A stretch of 22,361 nucleotides of DNA from JBDTRY01 sp039931435 (GCA_039931435.1 JBDTRY010000040.1:1-22361), one strand, 5' to 3'. Positions 6,695 through 15,420 are shown, numbered from the stretch's first letter. Numbers and translations: made by a program. Notes: generated from the sequence alone by a model not told the origin.

Positions 6695-9302
6695 ATCCCC
6701 TTCCCCGCAACGTCGCTACAACATAATTCTCGCCGCTAAGGTACTTTTTAGCAACGCCTCGTATCTCATCGAGTGTGACAGCACGGATTCGCTCCAGAAA
6801 TCTCTCGGTGAAGTCGAGACCGAGCGCGTAGAGATAGTTCTGAGCCAGCTCCGCGGCGAAGGCAGCGTTGGTCTGCAGGCGTATCTTCATGACCCCGGAG
6901 AGATGCGATTGCGCTCGACGAAGATTTTCTTCGCTGATGCCATCAAGATGAAGCCGATGAATCTCGGCGATCAGACCCTCGCGGGCCTCCTCTTCTTTCG
7001 ACGCTTCGCTGGCGATGTAACCGACGAAGGCGCCACCGAGTTGATGCGACTGGGTTCCGGCGTACACCGTGTAAGCGAGCGCTCGCCGTCCTCTCAGTTC
7101 CGCGAAAAACGTTCCGGCCAGACCCGAGGTGACATCCTGAAGGAGACGAAGCAGCGTCCAGTCAGCATGCTGCGGCGGGACTGCGGGAAATCCGACGACG
7201 ATCGCTGTCTGCTTTCGATCGCGCTCCTCCACCACATCGATGCGCTGGGATGGGCCCATAGCCGCACCCACTGCGGGCGGCAGCCCCTCACTCTTTTGCA
7301 GGCTGCCGAAAAGACTCTCGGCAAGCTCCCGGGCGGCATTGGTTGCTACGTCACCGGTGATGACGATCAGGCAGCCATCGGCGACAACCTGCTTTCTGTA
7401 CCAGCTTCGAAGCTGATCGCCATCGATCGATTTCACAGAGGACTCGAAGCCGGAATCGGGCAAACCGTACGGATGCTCACCATAAAAGGCGGAGGCAAAC
7501 AGCTGAAAAGGACGCTCGGAGGACGAGTCGAGTGCACGGCGGATCGAGGCCAGCTGCAAATGGCGGTCATCCTCAATTCCCTTCTGAGGAAATACAGGGT
7601 TCAGCACCAGGTCAGCCAGCAGAGTGGCTCCTTCCCGGAAATTGCGGGAGACGATATGCATTGCAAATCCAAAGAAGTCGTCCTGAACGGAGATACCGAT
7701 CTGCGTGCCATAGAACTCGATCTCGCGGTCGAGCTGTTCGCCGGATCGAGTGGCTGTCCCCCGGCGCATCGCTCTGGCCATCAACTGCGTGATACCGGCA
7801 TTGGACAAACTCTCCTGCAGCCTTCCGCCGCGAAAATAGACGGCCATGGAGACCGAGGGAGTTCCCGCAGCCTCTCTCACCAGCAGACCAATGCCATTGC
7901 TGAGAACGGAGGAGTGCAGCGCGGCCATGGCGGTCGCCTCCGCGGGCGGTCCCGCTTCGGGAGGTAGCGGAACTTCTTCAGGAGCCGGGGCTGAAACCTG
8001 ATGAATCTCCAGAAGAGATCGTTCGACGGCCCCGGGGACCGCTTGAATCGTGCCCTCGGGCCGATAGCGATACAGCGTCAGATTTGAGTGATTCAGATAC
8101 CTGCCGGCCGCCCTGCGTACGTCGTCGGCGCTGACGGCGCGGAGTCTTTCGAGGTGGGTGCGAATATCTGTGAAGCTTCCCCGCGATTCGAAGAAAGCCA
8201 GTGTCTGGGCCTGCCCCAGCACGTCCTCGAGATCCAGGACGAGCCCGGCCTCCATCGTGTTCTTTGCCAGCTCCAGCTCGAACGCCGTAGGGCCGTACTC
8301 CTTCATCCGAACCACTTCGCCCAGAATCAGCGCTTCCACGTTCTCGAGATCGGCGTCTTCGGAGGAAGTTCTCACCGTGAAGATGCCGGCATCCTCGAAA
8401 ACCGTATTGGATGCGGAGGCGCTGCTGGCTTTCTGCGGTCCGACCACGTTGCGGTAGAAACGCGAATAACGACCGCTGCCAAGGACTGAGGAGAGAAGAT
8501 CGAGCGCCTCTTCATCAGGATAATGCTCCCCTGGTGTGTGCCAGCCGAGGACGGAGTACGACTGCTTGATGTCCCCGCGCGATTCCGCGAAACGGAACTC
8601 AGTCTGCGCCGGTTCAGAGGGCCCTCGTTCCTTACGCAGTTCTCCCGGTTCAAGCAGTCCAAACGAGGCCTGGACGGCCTGGAGCGCCTCCTCGTGCGAC
8701 ACATCTCCGGCGATGGCAACGATGATGTTCGCCGGCCGGTACAGCGACTGAAAAAAAACGATGAGATCATCGCGACGGATGTTCCGAAGAACGTCATTCG
8801 AACCGATGCGCCACCGCTTCATGCGGTGCTCGGTGAATGCCGTGGCGTACATCATCTCAGTGGCCACCGCCGCAGGACTATCGAATTTCCTGTTGGACTC
8901 TTCGATCACTACCTCCGCTTCCTTGCGGAGCTCGGCGGGATCGAAGAGTGGATTGATCACAGCGTCAGCCTGGATCTCGACTGCGCGGTGAAATCCTTCG
9001 CTGGGAAGGAGAAAGTAGTAGTTGGTAGAGTCGTAAATCGTCCCTGCGTTGGTAGAGCCGCCGAGTGCCGATACATGCTGAGCGATCTCCTCCGAGCCGG
9101 GAAACCTCGCCGACCCCTTGAAGAACATGTGCTCGAAGAGATGGGCCATCCCGGCCACTTCGTCGGGCTCGTGAAAGTAGCCGGCCTTGACCCACGTATT
9201 GATTGCCACCACTCCGCCGAGGCGGTGCTCACGGGTGATCAGCGTCAGGCCGTTCGGAAGAACCGTACGGCGCACTCCATCGAGGAAACTATCGAGGATC
9301 AT
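6693..9302 (-). CDS. Two-domain M16 family zinc peptidase
   Basis: The 869-residue protein is a fusion of two M16 halves, each of about 420 residues. The N-terminal half carries the inverted zinc motif HLFEH (54-58) and the downstream glutamate pair EE (134-135) that supplies the third ligand, so it should be catalytic. The C-terminal half starts near 460 (LSNGIGLLVRE), lacks HxxEH (it reads GITQLMARAM) and keeps the RRALAYTVYAG segment that in this family helps bind substrate. One active and one inactive half is the normal design of processing peptidase and pitrilysin-type enzymes. A Pro/Glu-rich linker (about 435-455) joins them. No signal peptide is visible. ATG 9302 is preceded by AGGAGA at five bases. 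The gene leads the SprT-like gene in an operon. Confidence 0.95.
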   Translation of the reverse strand: MILDSFLDGVRRTVLPNGLTLITREHRLGGVVAINTWVKAGYFHEPDEVAGMAHLFEHMFFKGSARFPGSEEIAQHVSALGGSTNAGTIYDSTNYYFLLPSEGFHRAVEIQADAVINPLFDPAELRKEAEVVIEESNRKFDSPAAVATEMMYATAFTEHRMKRWRIGSNDVLRNIRRDDLIVFFQSLYRPANIIVAIAGDVSHEEALQAVQASFGLLEPGELRKERGPSEPAQTEFRFAESRGDIKQSYSVLGWHTPGEHYPDEEALDLLSSVLGSGRYSRFYRNVVGPQKASSASASNTVFEDAGIFTVRTSSEDADLENVEALILGEVVRMKEYGPTAFELELAKNTMEAGLVLDLEDVLGQAQTLAFFESRGSFTDIRTHLERLRAVSADDVRRAAGRYLNHSNLTLYRYRPEGTIQAVPGAVERSLLEIHQVSAPAPEEVPLPPEAGPPAEATAMAALHSSVLSNGIGLLVREAAGTPSVSMAVYFRGGRLQESLSNAGITQLMARAMRRGTATRSGEQLDREIEFYGTQIGISVQDDFFGFAMHIVSRNFREGATLLADLVLNPVFPQKGIEDDRHLQLASIRRALDSSSERPFQLFASAFYGEHPYGLPDSGFESSVKSIDGDQLRSWYRKQVVADGCLIVITGDVATNAARELAESLFGSLQKSEGLPPAVGAAMGPSQRIDVVEERDRKQTAIVVGFPAVPPQHADWTLLRLLQDVTSGLAGTFFAELRGRRALAYTVYAGTQSHQLGGAFVGYIASEASKEEEAREGLIAEIHRLHLDGISEENLRRAQSHLSGVMKIRLQTNAAFAAELAQNYLYALGLDFTERFLERIRAVTLDEIRGVAKKYLSGENYVVATLRGRG

Positions 9303-9538
9303 CGAATCTCCTGGAATCCCGGAACGAGACTCTCAAATCTGTTGGTGACGGAACGTTCCCGAGGAAATTGGAGAGTAGCGCCCGCTCGCGCCCGCATTGG
9401 CATCATCCACAACAAAAAGGCCGGGAAGCGGAACGGACGTGCCAGAACCTTCGCGTATCCCGCGGAATCACCAGGCCATGGACGGCGCCGAGAGCGGCAG
9501 CGAAAAAAACGAGTCGGGATCTACGGCGGTTGCTCTCG
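9303..9538. other. 236-base gap upstream of the M16 gene
   Basis: I see no gene here. One minus-strand frame is open for about 80 codons but has no ribosome binding site and reads as Arg/Pro-rich noise. A run of seven T on the minus strand (9509-9503) follows a weak four-base stem (CGAG 9538-9535 with CTCG 9513-9510) just after the stop of the next gene, so it may be a poor terminator. No clear promoter for the M16 gene was found. Confidence 0.4.
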
Positions 9539-9808
9539 TTACCCGCCCATAACCTTGGCGATATTCGCGGAGGCCGCGGCAGAGGCGAAGGAAGCTCCTG
9601 CCGCCAGCAGTTCCTCGCTGCGTTTCATGCCCAGGTAAAGACCGACGCCAAGACCAAGGGTGATGGCTGTGAGCGGAAACCTGACCACATGTTCGCGCCA
9701 GCTTTCCGGGAGAAGCTCTTCGAGTTCGTTGAAGAAGGCCTGAGGACCGCCTTCCGCGATTGCCGCTACGAACTTCTGCGCTCTCTCCTGAACTTCGTCT
9801 GCGTCCAT
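9539..9808 (-). CDS. Small single-span membrane protein, unknown
   Basis: The 89-residue protein has an acidic amphipathic N-terminal half (1-40), one membrane span at about 45-61 (LTAITLGLGVGLYLGM, glycine-spaced) and an Ala/Ser-rich tail. The layout of soluble helix followed by a glycine-rich span resembles the DUF883/YqjD-like protein encoded next to it, although I cannot claim homology. I prefer the ATG at 9808 to the GTG three bases earlier because AGGA lies seven bases before it. It is the last gene of a run of four small genes on this strand and probably shares their role in stress at the envelope. Confidence 0.65.
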   Translation of the reverse strand: MDADEVQERAQKFVAAIAEGGPQAFFNELEELLPESWREHVVRFPLTAITLGLGVGLYLGMKRSEELLAAGASFASAAASANIAKVMGG

Positions 9809-9853
9809 CACAGAATCCTGCCTTTCCGTGGAGTGCTGAGTTACCAGGTCAGT

Positions 9854-10192
9854 CTAATCGTCGTCTTCATCATCCGACCGGCGCAGAAGCAGCCCCAGCA
9901 GAAACCCCGCACCCACCGACATGAGCAGCGCTTTGCCGGGATTGGAGCGCACATACGTCCGCACCCCTTCCGCGAAGTCATCGTAGTCGACTTCTTCGAT
10001 CTTCTCTCGCACGTCCGTATACTTCTGCTCGACTTTCTCGCGGGCCTGCGAATAGCCGGATTTTAACTTCTCCGAAGCTCCGGTGTATTTGTCGCTGACG
10101 AAATCCCGAGCTTCGCGGGCCTTGTCACGGGTACTGGATCCCAGCTCAAAAGCGGCATCGGCGGCCGAGTCAATTTCGCGATCGTTATCCAT
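9854..10192 (-). CDS. DUF883/YqjD-like membrane-anchored protein
   Basis: The 112-residue protein has a long charged helical region (15-75, rich in Lys, Glu and Ala), then YVRSNPGKALLMSVGAGFLL, which is the signature of the DUF883/ElaB/YqjD group: a C-terminal glycine-rich membrane anchor (about 86-103). It ends in a run of Asp and Glu. E. coli relatives are made in stationary phase and stress, and YqjD binds ribosomes at the inner membrane; here that role is inferred. GGAGG lies seven bases before the ATG at 10192, so I reject the longer in-frame start at 10225. It lies 45 bases upstream of the small membrane-protein gene. Confidence 0.8.
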   Translation of the reverse strand: MDNDREIDSAADAAFELGSSTRDKAREARDFVSDKYTGASEKLKSGYSQAREKVEQKYTDVREKIEEVDYDDFAEGVRTYVRSNPGKALLMSVGAGFLLGLLLRRSDDEDDD

Positions 10193-10286
10193 ACAGGTTC
10201 CTCCGGCACGCCCTACTACTCGCATGCAGATCGTGCTTCATATCACATCAGCGTCAGGGCGGCGTTGGCGGACGCCCGGACGGCTT

Positions 10287-10433
10287 CTAGACTGACCTGC
10301 CCGTCACCAGCCTGACGATCAGCAGGACGAGGGCGATGACCAGAAGAATGTGCAGCCACCCTCCGAGGGTGTAACTGGAAATCAGCCCCACAAACCAGAG
10401 AATAAGAAGAATGACGATGATCGTCCAGAGCAT
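10287..10433 (-). CDS. 48-residue Lmo0937-family membrane protein
   Basis: On the minus strand ATG 10433 opens a 48-residue protein starting MLWTIIVILLILWF and ending VTGRSV. It is nearly all membrane: two spans at about 4-20 and 25-43 joined by SSYTLGGW. The MLWTI start and SYTLGG turn match the Lmo0937 family of small membrane proteins as I know it. GGAGG stands a few bases before the ATG. A different frame across the same bases is open for 85 codons but reads as His/Arg-rich noise. It belongs to the four-gene set of small envelope proteins. Function of the family is unknown; its members often sit among stress genes. Confidence 0.85.
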   Translation of the reverse strand: MLWTIIVILLILWFVGLISSYTLGGWLHILLVIALVLLIVRLVTGRSV

Positions 10434-10468
10434 CCCGCCTCCTCAGCCGTTGGGTTGAATGGTGAAAT

Positions 10469-10780
10469 TCATCGCACCGATCCCGCCACCGGTCCAACAT
10501 TGATCAGGTTTTCGACTTTCTGCACGCCAGCCACCGTTTCGGCGATTCTTCCTGCTTTGGTGGCCAGGGCAGCTGTGGGAACAGTGCCCGTAAGCGTGAT
10601 CACTCCCTGTTGCGCGTTTACGTTGATCGTAAAGGGTGCCGTCGCCGAGTCACTCTGAAGAGCTTCCCGCACATGGCTGGCCAGGACGGCATCGTCGTAC
10701 TGGCGGGCTGTGGACATACTTCCGGCACATCCCATCACGGCGAGAAGAAGGATCAGCGCTCCGGCGAATGAAGGTTTCAC
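10469..10780 (-). CDS. BON-domain lipoprotein
   Basis: The 103-residue protein begins with a lipoprotein signal (hydrophobic 6-16, then VMGC with Cys18 as the lipidated residue) and then a single BON domain (about 31-97), including GVITLTGTV (59-67) and VAGVQKVENLINV (83-95). BON proteins such as OsmY and DolP bind phospholipid at the envelope and are induced by osmotic and other stress. The start is a GTG at 10780 with GGAG seven bases before it. It is the first gene of the minus-strand set, so any promoter for the set should lie in 10781-10930, a region shared with the divergent ABC operon. Confidence 0.88.
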   Translation of the reverse strand: MKPSFAGALILLLAVMGCAGSMSTARQYDDAVLASHVREALQSDSATAPFTINVNAQQGVITLTGTVPTAALATKAGRIAETVAGVQKVENLINVGPVAGSVR

Positions 10781-10870
10781 GGCGAGTCTCCGCTCTGCTG
10801 AGTTGCGAAGAGCATGCCCGGGAGGGAGAAAGGTGGGAAGCTACGAGGCGACAGCGACAGTCCCTCGGAT

Positions 10871-10908
10871 CTCTCGCCTCTCACCACTCCTCTCGCTCTC
10901 GCCTCTCA
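10871..10908 (+). repeat. Pyrimidine tract with a 13-base direct repeat
   Basis: CTCTCGCCTCTCA occurs at 10871-10883 and again at 10896-10908, 25 bases apart, inside a tract that is nearly all C and T with a few G. It lies between the divergent BON and ABC genes, so it may mark regulator sites or simply be low-complexity sequence. TTAAACT follows at 10912-10918 and resembles a weak -10 box for the ABC gene. Confidence 0.45.
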
Positions 10909-10930
10909 GTGTTAAACTGCACGCCGCTCC

Positions 10931-11626
10931 ATGGGTCTCGATATTCGGCTCGAACAGGTCGCGCATGAGTACGGCCGCGACGCCGCAAGCGCTCGGGTCC
11001 AGGCGTTGGATCACGTCGATCTCCACATCAGCGCAGGAGATTTCATCGTCCTCATGGGCGAATCCGGAAGCGGAAAATCGACTCTTCTCAATCTCATGGG
11101 AGCGGTGGACCGCCCAACCAGAGGCAGGATCTGGCTCGGCCAGACCGAGATCTCCACGCTTTCGGAAGGCGGGCTCACCGCTCTTCGCCGCACGGAAATC
11201 GGTTTCGTGTTCCAGTTCTTCAATCTCATCCCCACGCTCACCGTCCGCGAAAACGTCGGCTTTCCATTGGCCCTGGCCGGGGTACCTGCGGGCCAGTCAA
11301 AAGCACGGACCGACGAGGCCATCGCCGCCGTGAGTCTCACTCCCCGCGCAGATCATTTCCCGAACGAGCTCTCCGGTGGCGAGATGCAGCGCGTGGCCAT
11401 CGGGCGGGCCATCGTTCATCGCCCGCCGATCATCCTTGCTGACGAGCCCACAGGAAATCTCGACAGCAGAACCGGTGACGTGATCCTCAATCTCCTGCAC
11501 GCGGTTCACGAATCCTACAATCCGACCATCGTCATGGCCACCCACTCAGAGCATGCGGCGGGATTCGGCCAATACGTAGTCGAGGTGCGGGACGGAGCGG
11601 TGACGCGCAGGAGTTCCGCCGGGTGA
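10931..11626 (+). CDS. ABC transporter ATPase (LolD/MacB type)
   Basis: The 231-residue ATPase is of the group that pairs with FtsX-type permeases. It shows Walker A GESGSGKST (43-51), Q-loop Gln95 (FVFQFFNLIP), signature LSGGE (147-151), Walker B ILADE (168-172) and switch His205. FQFFNLIPTLTVRENV and DEPTGNLDS are typical of the LolD/MacB/YbbA group, which uses ATP to drive conformational work on lipoproteins, lipids or peptides in the periplasm rather than classical import. The ATG at 10931 has no clear ribosome binding site; if the TTAAACT upstream is the -10 box the leader is very short. Its stop overlaps the permease start (GTGA, 11623-11626), so the two are coupled. Confidence 0.93.
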   Translation: MGLDIRLEQVAHEYGRDAASARVQALDHVDLHISAGDFIVLMGESGSGKSTLLNLMGAVDRPTRGRIWLGQTEISTLSEGGLTALRRTEIGFVFQFFNLIPTLTVRENVGFPLALAGVPAGQSKARTDEAIAAVSLTPRADHFPNELSGGEMQRVAIGRAIVHRPPIILADEPTGNLDSRTGDVILNLLHAVHESYNPTIVMATHSEHAAGFGQYVVEVRDGAVTRRSSAG

Positions 11627-14232
11627 TCTCTGCCGCGGGACGCAGTTTTTTTGCACTGCTGCGGGCTCTCGTTCTTCGCCCGCTCTTTCAGGAGAAAACA
11701 CGCAGTCTCCTGACCGTGTTCGGAATCGCCGTTGGTGTAGCGGTGCTCGTAGCCATTCAGCTTTCCAACAGCAGCGCTCTGCGCGCCTTCAGCGAATCTG
11801 TGGACGCCGTGGCTGGCCGAGCCAACTACCAGGTCGTCTCCGACGCCGGCCTGATCGATGAAAGTATCCTCCTCCGCCTTCGGCCGCTGTGGGATCTCGG
11901 AGGCAGATTCGCGCCGGTGATCGATACCGAGGGATTCATCGAGCCTGCCGATCTTCCCATTCGCATCCTCGGTGTCGATCTCCTCAGCGATCTGCACTTC
12001 CGCGATTACAAATTTGCCAGCATCGCTGCGGGTGGAGCGAGCGACTCTGCAGGCAACCCTTCTCTTTCCCGGTTTCTGGCGCTCTTCGAGCCGGACTCGA
12101 TCATTCTTCCGGCACGATTCGCCTCCGAGCAGCGCGTGGGAATCGGCGATCACATCCGCGTAAATGTCCGAGGCCGAAGCCGGAGGTTCACCGTGCGGGG
12201 GCTGCTGGAACCTCGAGGGCCAGCAACGGCATTCAACGGCAGCCTCGGGATCGTGGACATTGCCACGGCACAGTCGGCCTTCGCCCTTCGCGGGCAGCTC
12301 AGCCGTGTAGATCTGCTCATCCCGGAGGATGCTGTGGACCGGGCGGCGTCGCTGTTGCGAGGCGCTGGAGGCGGGGCGCGGCTGGAACGACCTTCCCGCC
12401 GGAATGAGCGGGTGGAGAAGATGCTCAGGGCTTTCCGCATCAACCTCTTCGCCCTGGCCGCCGTCGCTCTGATCGTCGGCGTCTTCCTCGTTTACAACAC
12501 GGTCCTGATCTCTATTCTGCGCCGGCGGGCCGATGTCGGGATCGTGCGCACACTGGGCACCTCCCCACGGCAGATATTCGTAGCCTTCGTCGCCGAGGGA
12601 ACGATTCTGGGATTGATTGGTTCGATCGCCGGGGTGGGATTGGGATACCTGCTCGCTCACGGAACGCTCGATCTGATCGGCCGCACGATCAATTCGCTCT
12701 ACGTGGCCACAGCCCCTTCACGAATCGAGCTGTCCCCATCCCTCGTTCTGCTGGCCGTAACCATCGGAGTGGCGGTCTCGATCTTCTCGTCGATCCAGCC
12801 CGCCGTCGAAGCAGCTTCGCTACCACCGGTGGCACTCATCGGAACGGGCATCTATCAGCGCCTGCCAAAAAGGAGAGCGCTGCAGTATGCCGCTCTGGGC
12901 CTGGTCTTGTTCCTCGTCGGAGCGCTGGCCTCGAGACTTCCGCCGGTGGCAGGATTGCCGGTTGCGGGATATTTCGCGGTGGCCTTCGTCCTCGGTGGAT
13001 TCGCGGCGATCAGCCCTGCAGCGATTCTTTACGGTTCGACTCTGGCCGCGCCCATTCTCCAGCGGCGGTTTGGCGTCATCGGAAAACTCGCTGCGAGCTC
13101 GCTCCCGGCCTCTCTCAGGCGCGTAGCCGTGGCCGGAGCTGCGCTTTCAATTGCCGTGGGGATGATGGTGGCCGTGTCCATGATGGTCGGGAGTTTCAGG
13201 GAAACTGTAAACGCCTGGGTCGAGCAGACCGTGACCTCCGATCTCTGGATTCGCCCTGCTCACGGACTCTCGAACGCACCTGCAGCAGCCTTTCCTCCAT
13301 CGATCAGCGGCGACGTGGCCATGATTCCATTCGTGGAAGCGTTTGACCGATTCCGGGGAAGGGATGTGGTCTTTCGCGATTCACTGATCATCGTCGGCAG
13401 TGGGGATTTCAAAGTAATGTCACGGTTCGGAAGGATGCCAATGGTCCATCCCCGCTCGCACCGGTCGGCCATCAGCGAAGCCCTGAAACGGAAAGGTGTC
13501 CTCATCTCGGAGAGTCTCGCCAACCGCTTCGATCTCGAAATCGGGCAGTCGATCACGCTTCCCACCGCGAACGGCGCCCGGGCTTTCCCGATCACGGGAG
13601 TCTACCGGGACTACTCAAACGATCGCGGGGTGGCAGTGATGGACCGCGCCCTGTACATCGAGTCCTATCGCGATGAGGCAATCAATACCATCGCCATTTA
13701 TCTTCGAAAAGGTACCTCGCCGGAAGTGGCACGGGCCGAACTGGAGCGGCGGCTCGGAGCGAAGTACCGAGTGTTCGCTTTTACCAACGTCACTATCCGT
13801 ACGGAGGTCATGCGCATCTTCGACCAGACGTTCATGATCACGTACGCCCTTCTGGCCGTGTCCCTGATCGTGGCCGTCCTGGGAATCGTGAACACGCTCT
13901 CGGCGCTCATTCTCGAACGCCAACGCGAGATTGCACTGCTGAAAGTGCTCGGGGTCTCGGCTATCGAAATCAGACAGATGATTGTCCTGGAGTCGACAAT
14001 CCTCGGTGCCGTTTCGACGCTCATGGGGCTGGCCAGCGGCTATGTGCTGTCGCTGATTCTCATCTTCGTCATCAACAAACAGTCCTTCGGCTGGACGATC
14101 GAGTTCGCCCCGCCGGTGACTCTCATTGCCGTGTCGCTGCTGCTGACATTTCTGACCACGGTCCTGGCCGGGCTCTATCCCGCCGCTCTGGCCAACCGCA
14201 CCCGACTGTCAGCGGCGCTGAAGAGGGAATGA
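11623..14232 (+). CDS. FtsX-type ABC permease with two FtsX domains
   Basis: The 869-residue membrane protein starts with one span (about 29-47) and a periplasmic domain of about 220 residues. The first FtsX block follows (three spans, with RRRADVGIVRTLGTSPRQIF in the cytosolic loop), then several middle spans and a second large periplasmic domain. A second FtsX block (RQREIALLKVLGVSAIEIRQ) is near the C-terminus. This is the YbbP-like, ten-span design in which one chain does the work of two permease subunits. The start is a GTG at 11623 that overlaps the ATPase stop by four bases; AGGAG lies about nine bases upstream. The substrate is unknown, but pairing with a nearby AttH-like protein suggests an AttEFGH-type system, whose role in lipid or envelope traffic is itself inferred. 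Confidence 0.92.
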   Translation: MISAAGRSFFALLRALVLRPLFQEKTRSLLTVFGIAVGVAVLVAIQLSNSSALRAFSESVDAVAGRANYQVVSDAGLIDESILLRLRPLWDLGGRFAPVIDTEGFIEPADLPIRILGVDLLSDLHFRDYKFASIAAGGASDSAGNPSLSRFLALFEPDSIILPARFASEQRVGIGDHIRVNVRGRSRRFTVRGLLEPRGPATAFNGSLGIVDIATAQSAFALRGQLSRVDLLIPEDAVDRAASLLRGAGGGARLERPSRRNERVEKMLRAFRINLFALAAVALIVGVFLVYNTVLISILRRRADVGIVRTLGTSPRQIFVAFVAEGTILGLIGSIAGVGLGYLLAHGTLDLIGRTINSLYVATAPSRIELSPSLVLLAVTIGVAVSIFSSIQPAVEAASLPPVALIGTGIYQRLPKRRALQYAALGLVLFLVGALASRLPPVAGLPVAGYFAVAFVLGGFAAISPAAILYGSTLAAPILQRRFGVIGKLAASSLPASLRRVAVAGAALSIAVGMMVAVSMMVGSFRETVNAWVEQTVTSDLWIRPAHGLSNAPAAAFPPSISGDVAMIPFVEAFDRFRGRDVVFRDSLIIVGSGDFKVMSRFGRMPMVHPRSHRSAISEALKRKGVLISESLANRFDLEIGQSITLPTANGARAFPITGVYRDYSNDRGVAVMDRALYIESYRDEAINTIAIYLRKGTSPEVARAELERRLGAKYRVFAFTNVTIRTEVMRIFDQTFMITYALLAVSLIVAVLGIVNTLSALILERQREIALLKVLGVSAIEIRQMIVLESTILGAVSTLMGLASGYVLSLILIFVINKQSFGWTIEFAPPVTLIAVSLLLTFLTTVLAGLYPAALANRTRLSAALKRE

Positions 14233-14243
14233 GCGTCACAGTC

Positions 14244-15410
14244 CTACGGGGCGACGAACGGCTTGTCATACCCCGTAAGCTCCACGTAGCCCGCACCCCG
14301 TACCGGAGTTCCTCCGAAGCTTCCACTGGCGTCGACTGATCCTTCCCAGTACGTCACCCCGGTCGAGTTGCGGGTGAGAAGCTCCTGATCCTGAAGATCC
14401 TCGCGAAGCCGAAGCTTGAGGTTGAGCGGAGCAACGGTAATCTCCCAGCCCATGGGATAGACAGCCCCGCTTTCCGCAGAACGCCAGCGTCCCAGCGGCG
14501 TGACCCTGAACTCAGTCTGGCGAATGGGGATGACGGTTCCGTCGACGAGGACGAACGATCCGGAAGACGTGGTATCGGGCTGCCCGTTCCGCCTCCGAAT
14601 CTGATACAGCATCAGCTCCGTGCGATTGTCGAGTTGCACGGAGAACCAGTCCCAGCCGGCCTGACTCTCGCGTAGCGAAGAACTCCCGAATTCGTGATCC
14701 ATCCAGGCCAGTACAGTACAGGGCTGCCGCTTCCCCCCGGCAATGACTGTCCCCGAGCCCACCATGCGCGTCAACGAATAGTAGTGGGAGGCGTACCCTT
14801 TGCCTTCCGCCTTGATGCTGACGCCGTTTTCACCGTGAATGGCCGGAGGCTTCTGTGATGTGACCGTGAAATCGATGGCGTCGGCCGCGGCTGCAGCGCG
14901 GATGCGAATGGCACCGTCTGCCGTCGTGGTTACGCTCCATCCTTCATTGAACACGTTCAGCGACTCCGCCCTGGCACCTGCGGTGAACGGACTGAACCGA
15001 TTGAGCTTTTCGTAGTAGCGGAATTTCCGGCCGTTGATGTCCGTGATCGCAAAGTGAGCGAGGGCCAGATTGCGCAGGTCCCAGACGGTATCGGGAGGGC
15101 TGGAAGGTCGACTGACGCCCACGCGGAAGAAGGTGAGCTCGAAGCCGTACCTCCCGGCATCGGTTTCAAGATGCCCGGTGAAGTACCACCATTCAGTCTT
15201 GAACGTATCGTGCATACCGTGGTCCCGTGGGAAGGCGAAGGTGTACCCGGGCAAGGCCGGCTCGAACTCCGGCTGAGGGTTTGCGGTGGACGTTGGTATC
15301 TGCACCCGCGGAACCTGGGGCCGACCATCGTTCTGCTCTTTCGCCAGAGAAGCGAATCCCGACGCCAGGACGAGGGAAGTGACGATTGCAATCGCTTTGA
15401 TCGGTTTCAT
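14244..15410 (-). CDS. AttH/CrtC-like lipocalin-fold secreted protein
   Basis: The 388-residue protein has a signal peptide (about 1-23, hydrophobic AIAIVTSLVLASGFASL) and then motifs of the AttH and carotenoid 1,2-hydratase (CrtC) superfamily: TEWWYFTGHL (72-81), WMDHEFGSS (236-244) and GWDWFSVQL (252-260). The fold is two lipocalin-like barrels. AttH proteins are commonly encoded with an ABC ATPase and FtsX permease; here the gene faces that pair with 11 bases between stop codons, so it has its own promoter. Hydratase activity should not be assumed, since most members outside carotenoid clusters are uncharacterised. No strong ribosome binding site precedes ATG 15410. The promoter probably overlaps that of the cyclic-nucleotide gene. 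Confidence 0.9.
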   Translation of the reverse strand: MKPIKAIAIVTSLVLASGFASLAKEQNDGRPQVPRVQIPTSTANPQPEFEPALPGYTFAFPRDHGMHDTFKTEWWYFTGHLETDAGRYGFELTFFRVGVSRPSSPPDTVWDLRNLALAHFAITDINGRKFRYYEKLNRFSPFTAGARAESLNVFNEGWSVTTTADGAIRIRAAAAADAIDFTVTSQKPPAIHGENGVSIKAEGKGYASHYYSLTRMVGSGTVIAGGKRQPCTVLAWMDHEFGSSSLRESQAGWDWFSVQLDNRTELMLYQIRRRNGQPDTTSSGSFVLVDGTVIPIRQTEFRVTPLGRWRSAESGAVYPMGWEITVAPLNLKLRLREDLQDQELLTRNSTGVTYWEGSVDASGSFGGTPVRGAGYVELTGYDKPFVAP

Positions 15411-15420
15411 GCGCCGGTAC

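Noticed and set aside
8523..9638. 371-codon plus-strand frame across the M16 gene (and 354 codons at 6903-7967)
   Set aside because: Both are antisense to an intact M16 peptidase with its zinc motif and show no family pattern.
10243..10500. 85-codon minus-strand frame over the small membrane protein gene
   Set aside because: It is a shadow; the 48-codon frame at 10287-10433 has the family pattern and a good ribosome binding site.
11515..12660. 381-codon minus-strand frame over the permease gene
   Set aside because: It is low-complexity, charged sequence opposite a clear FtsX permease.
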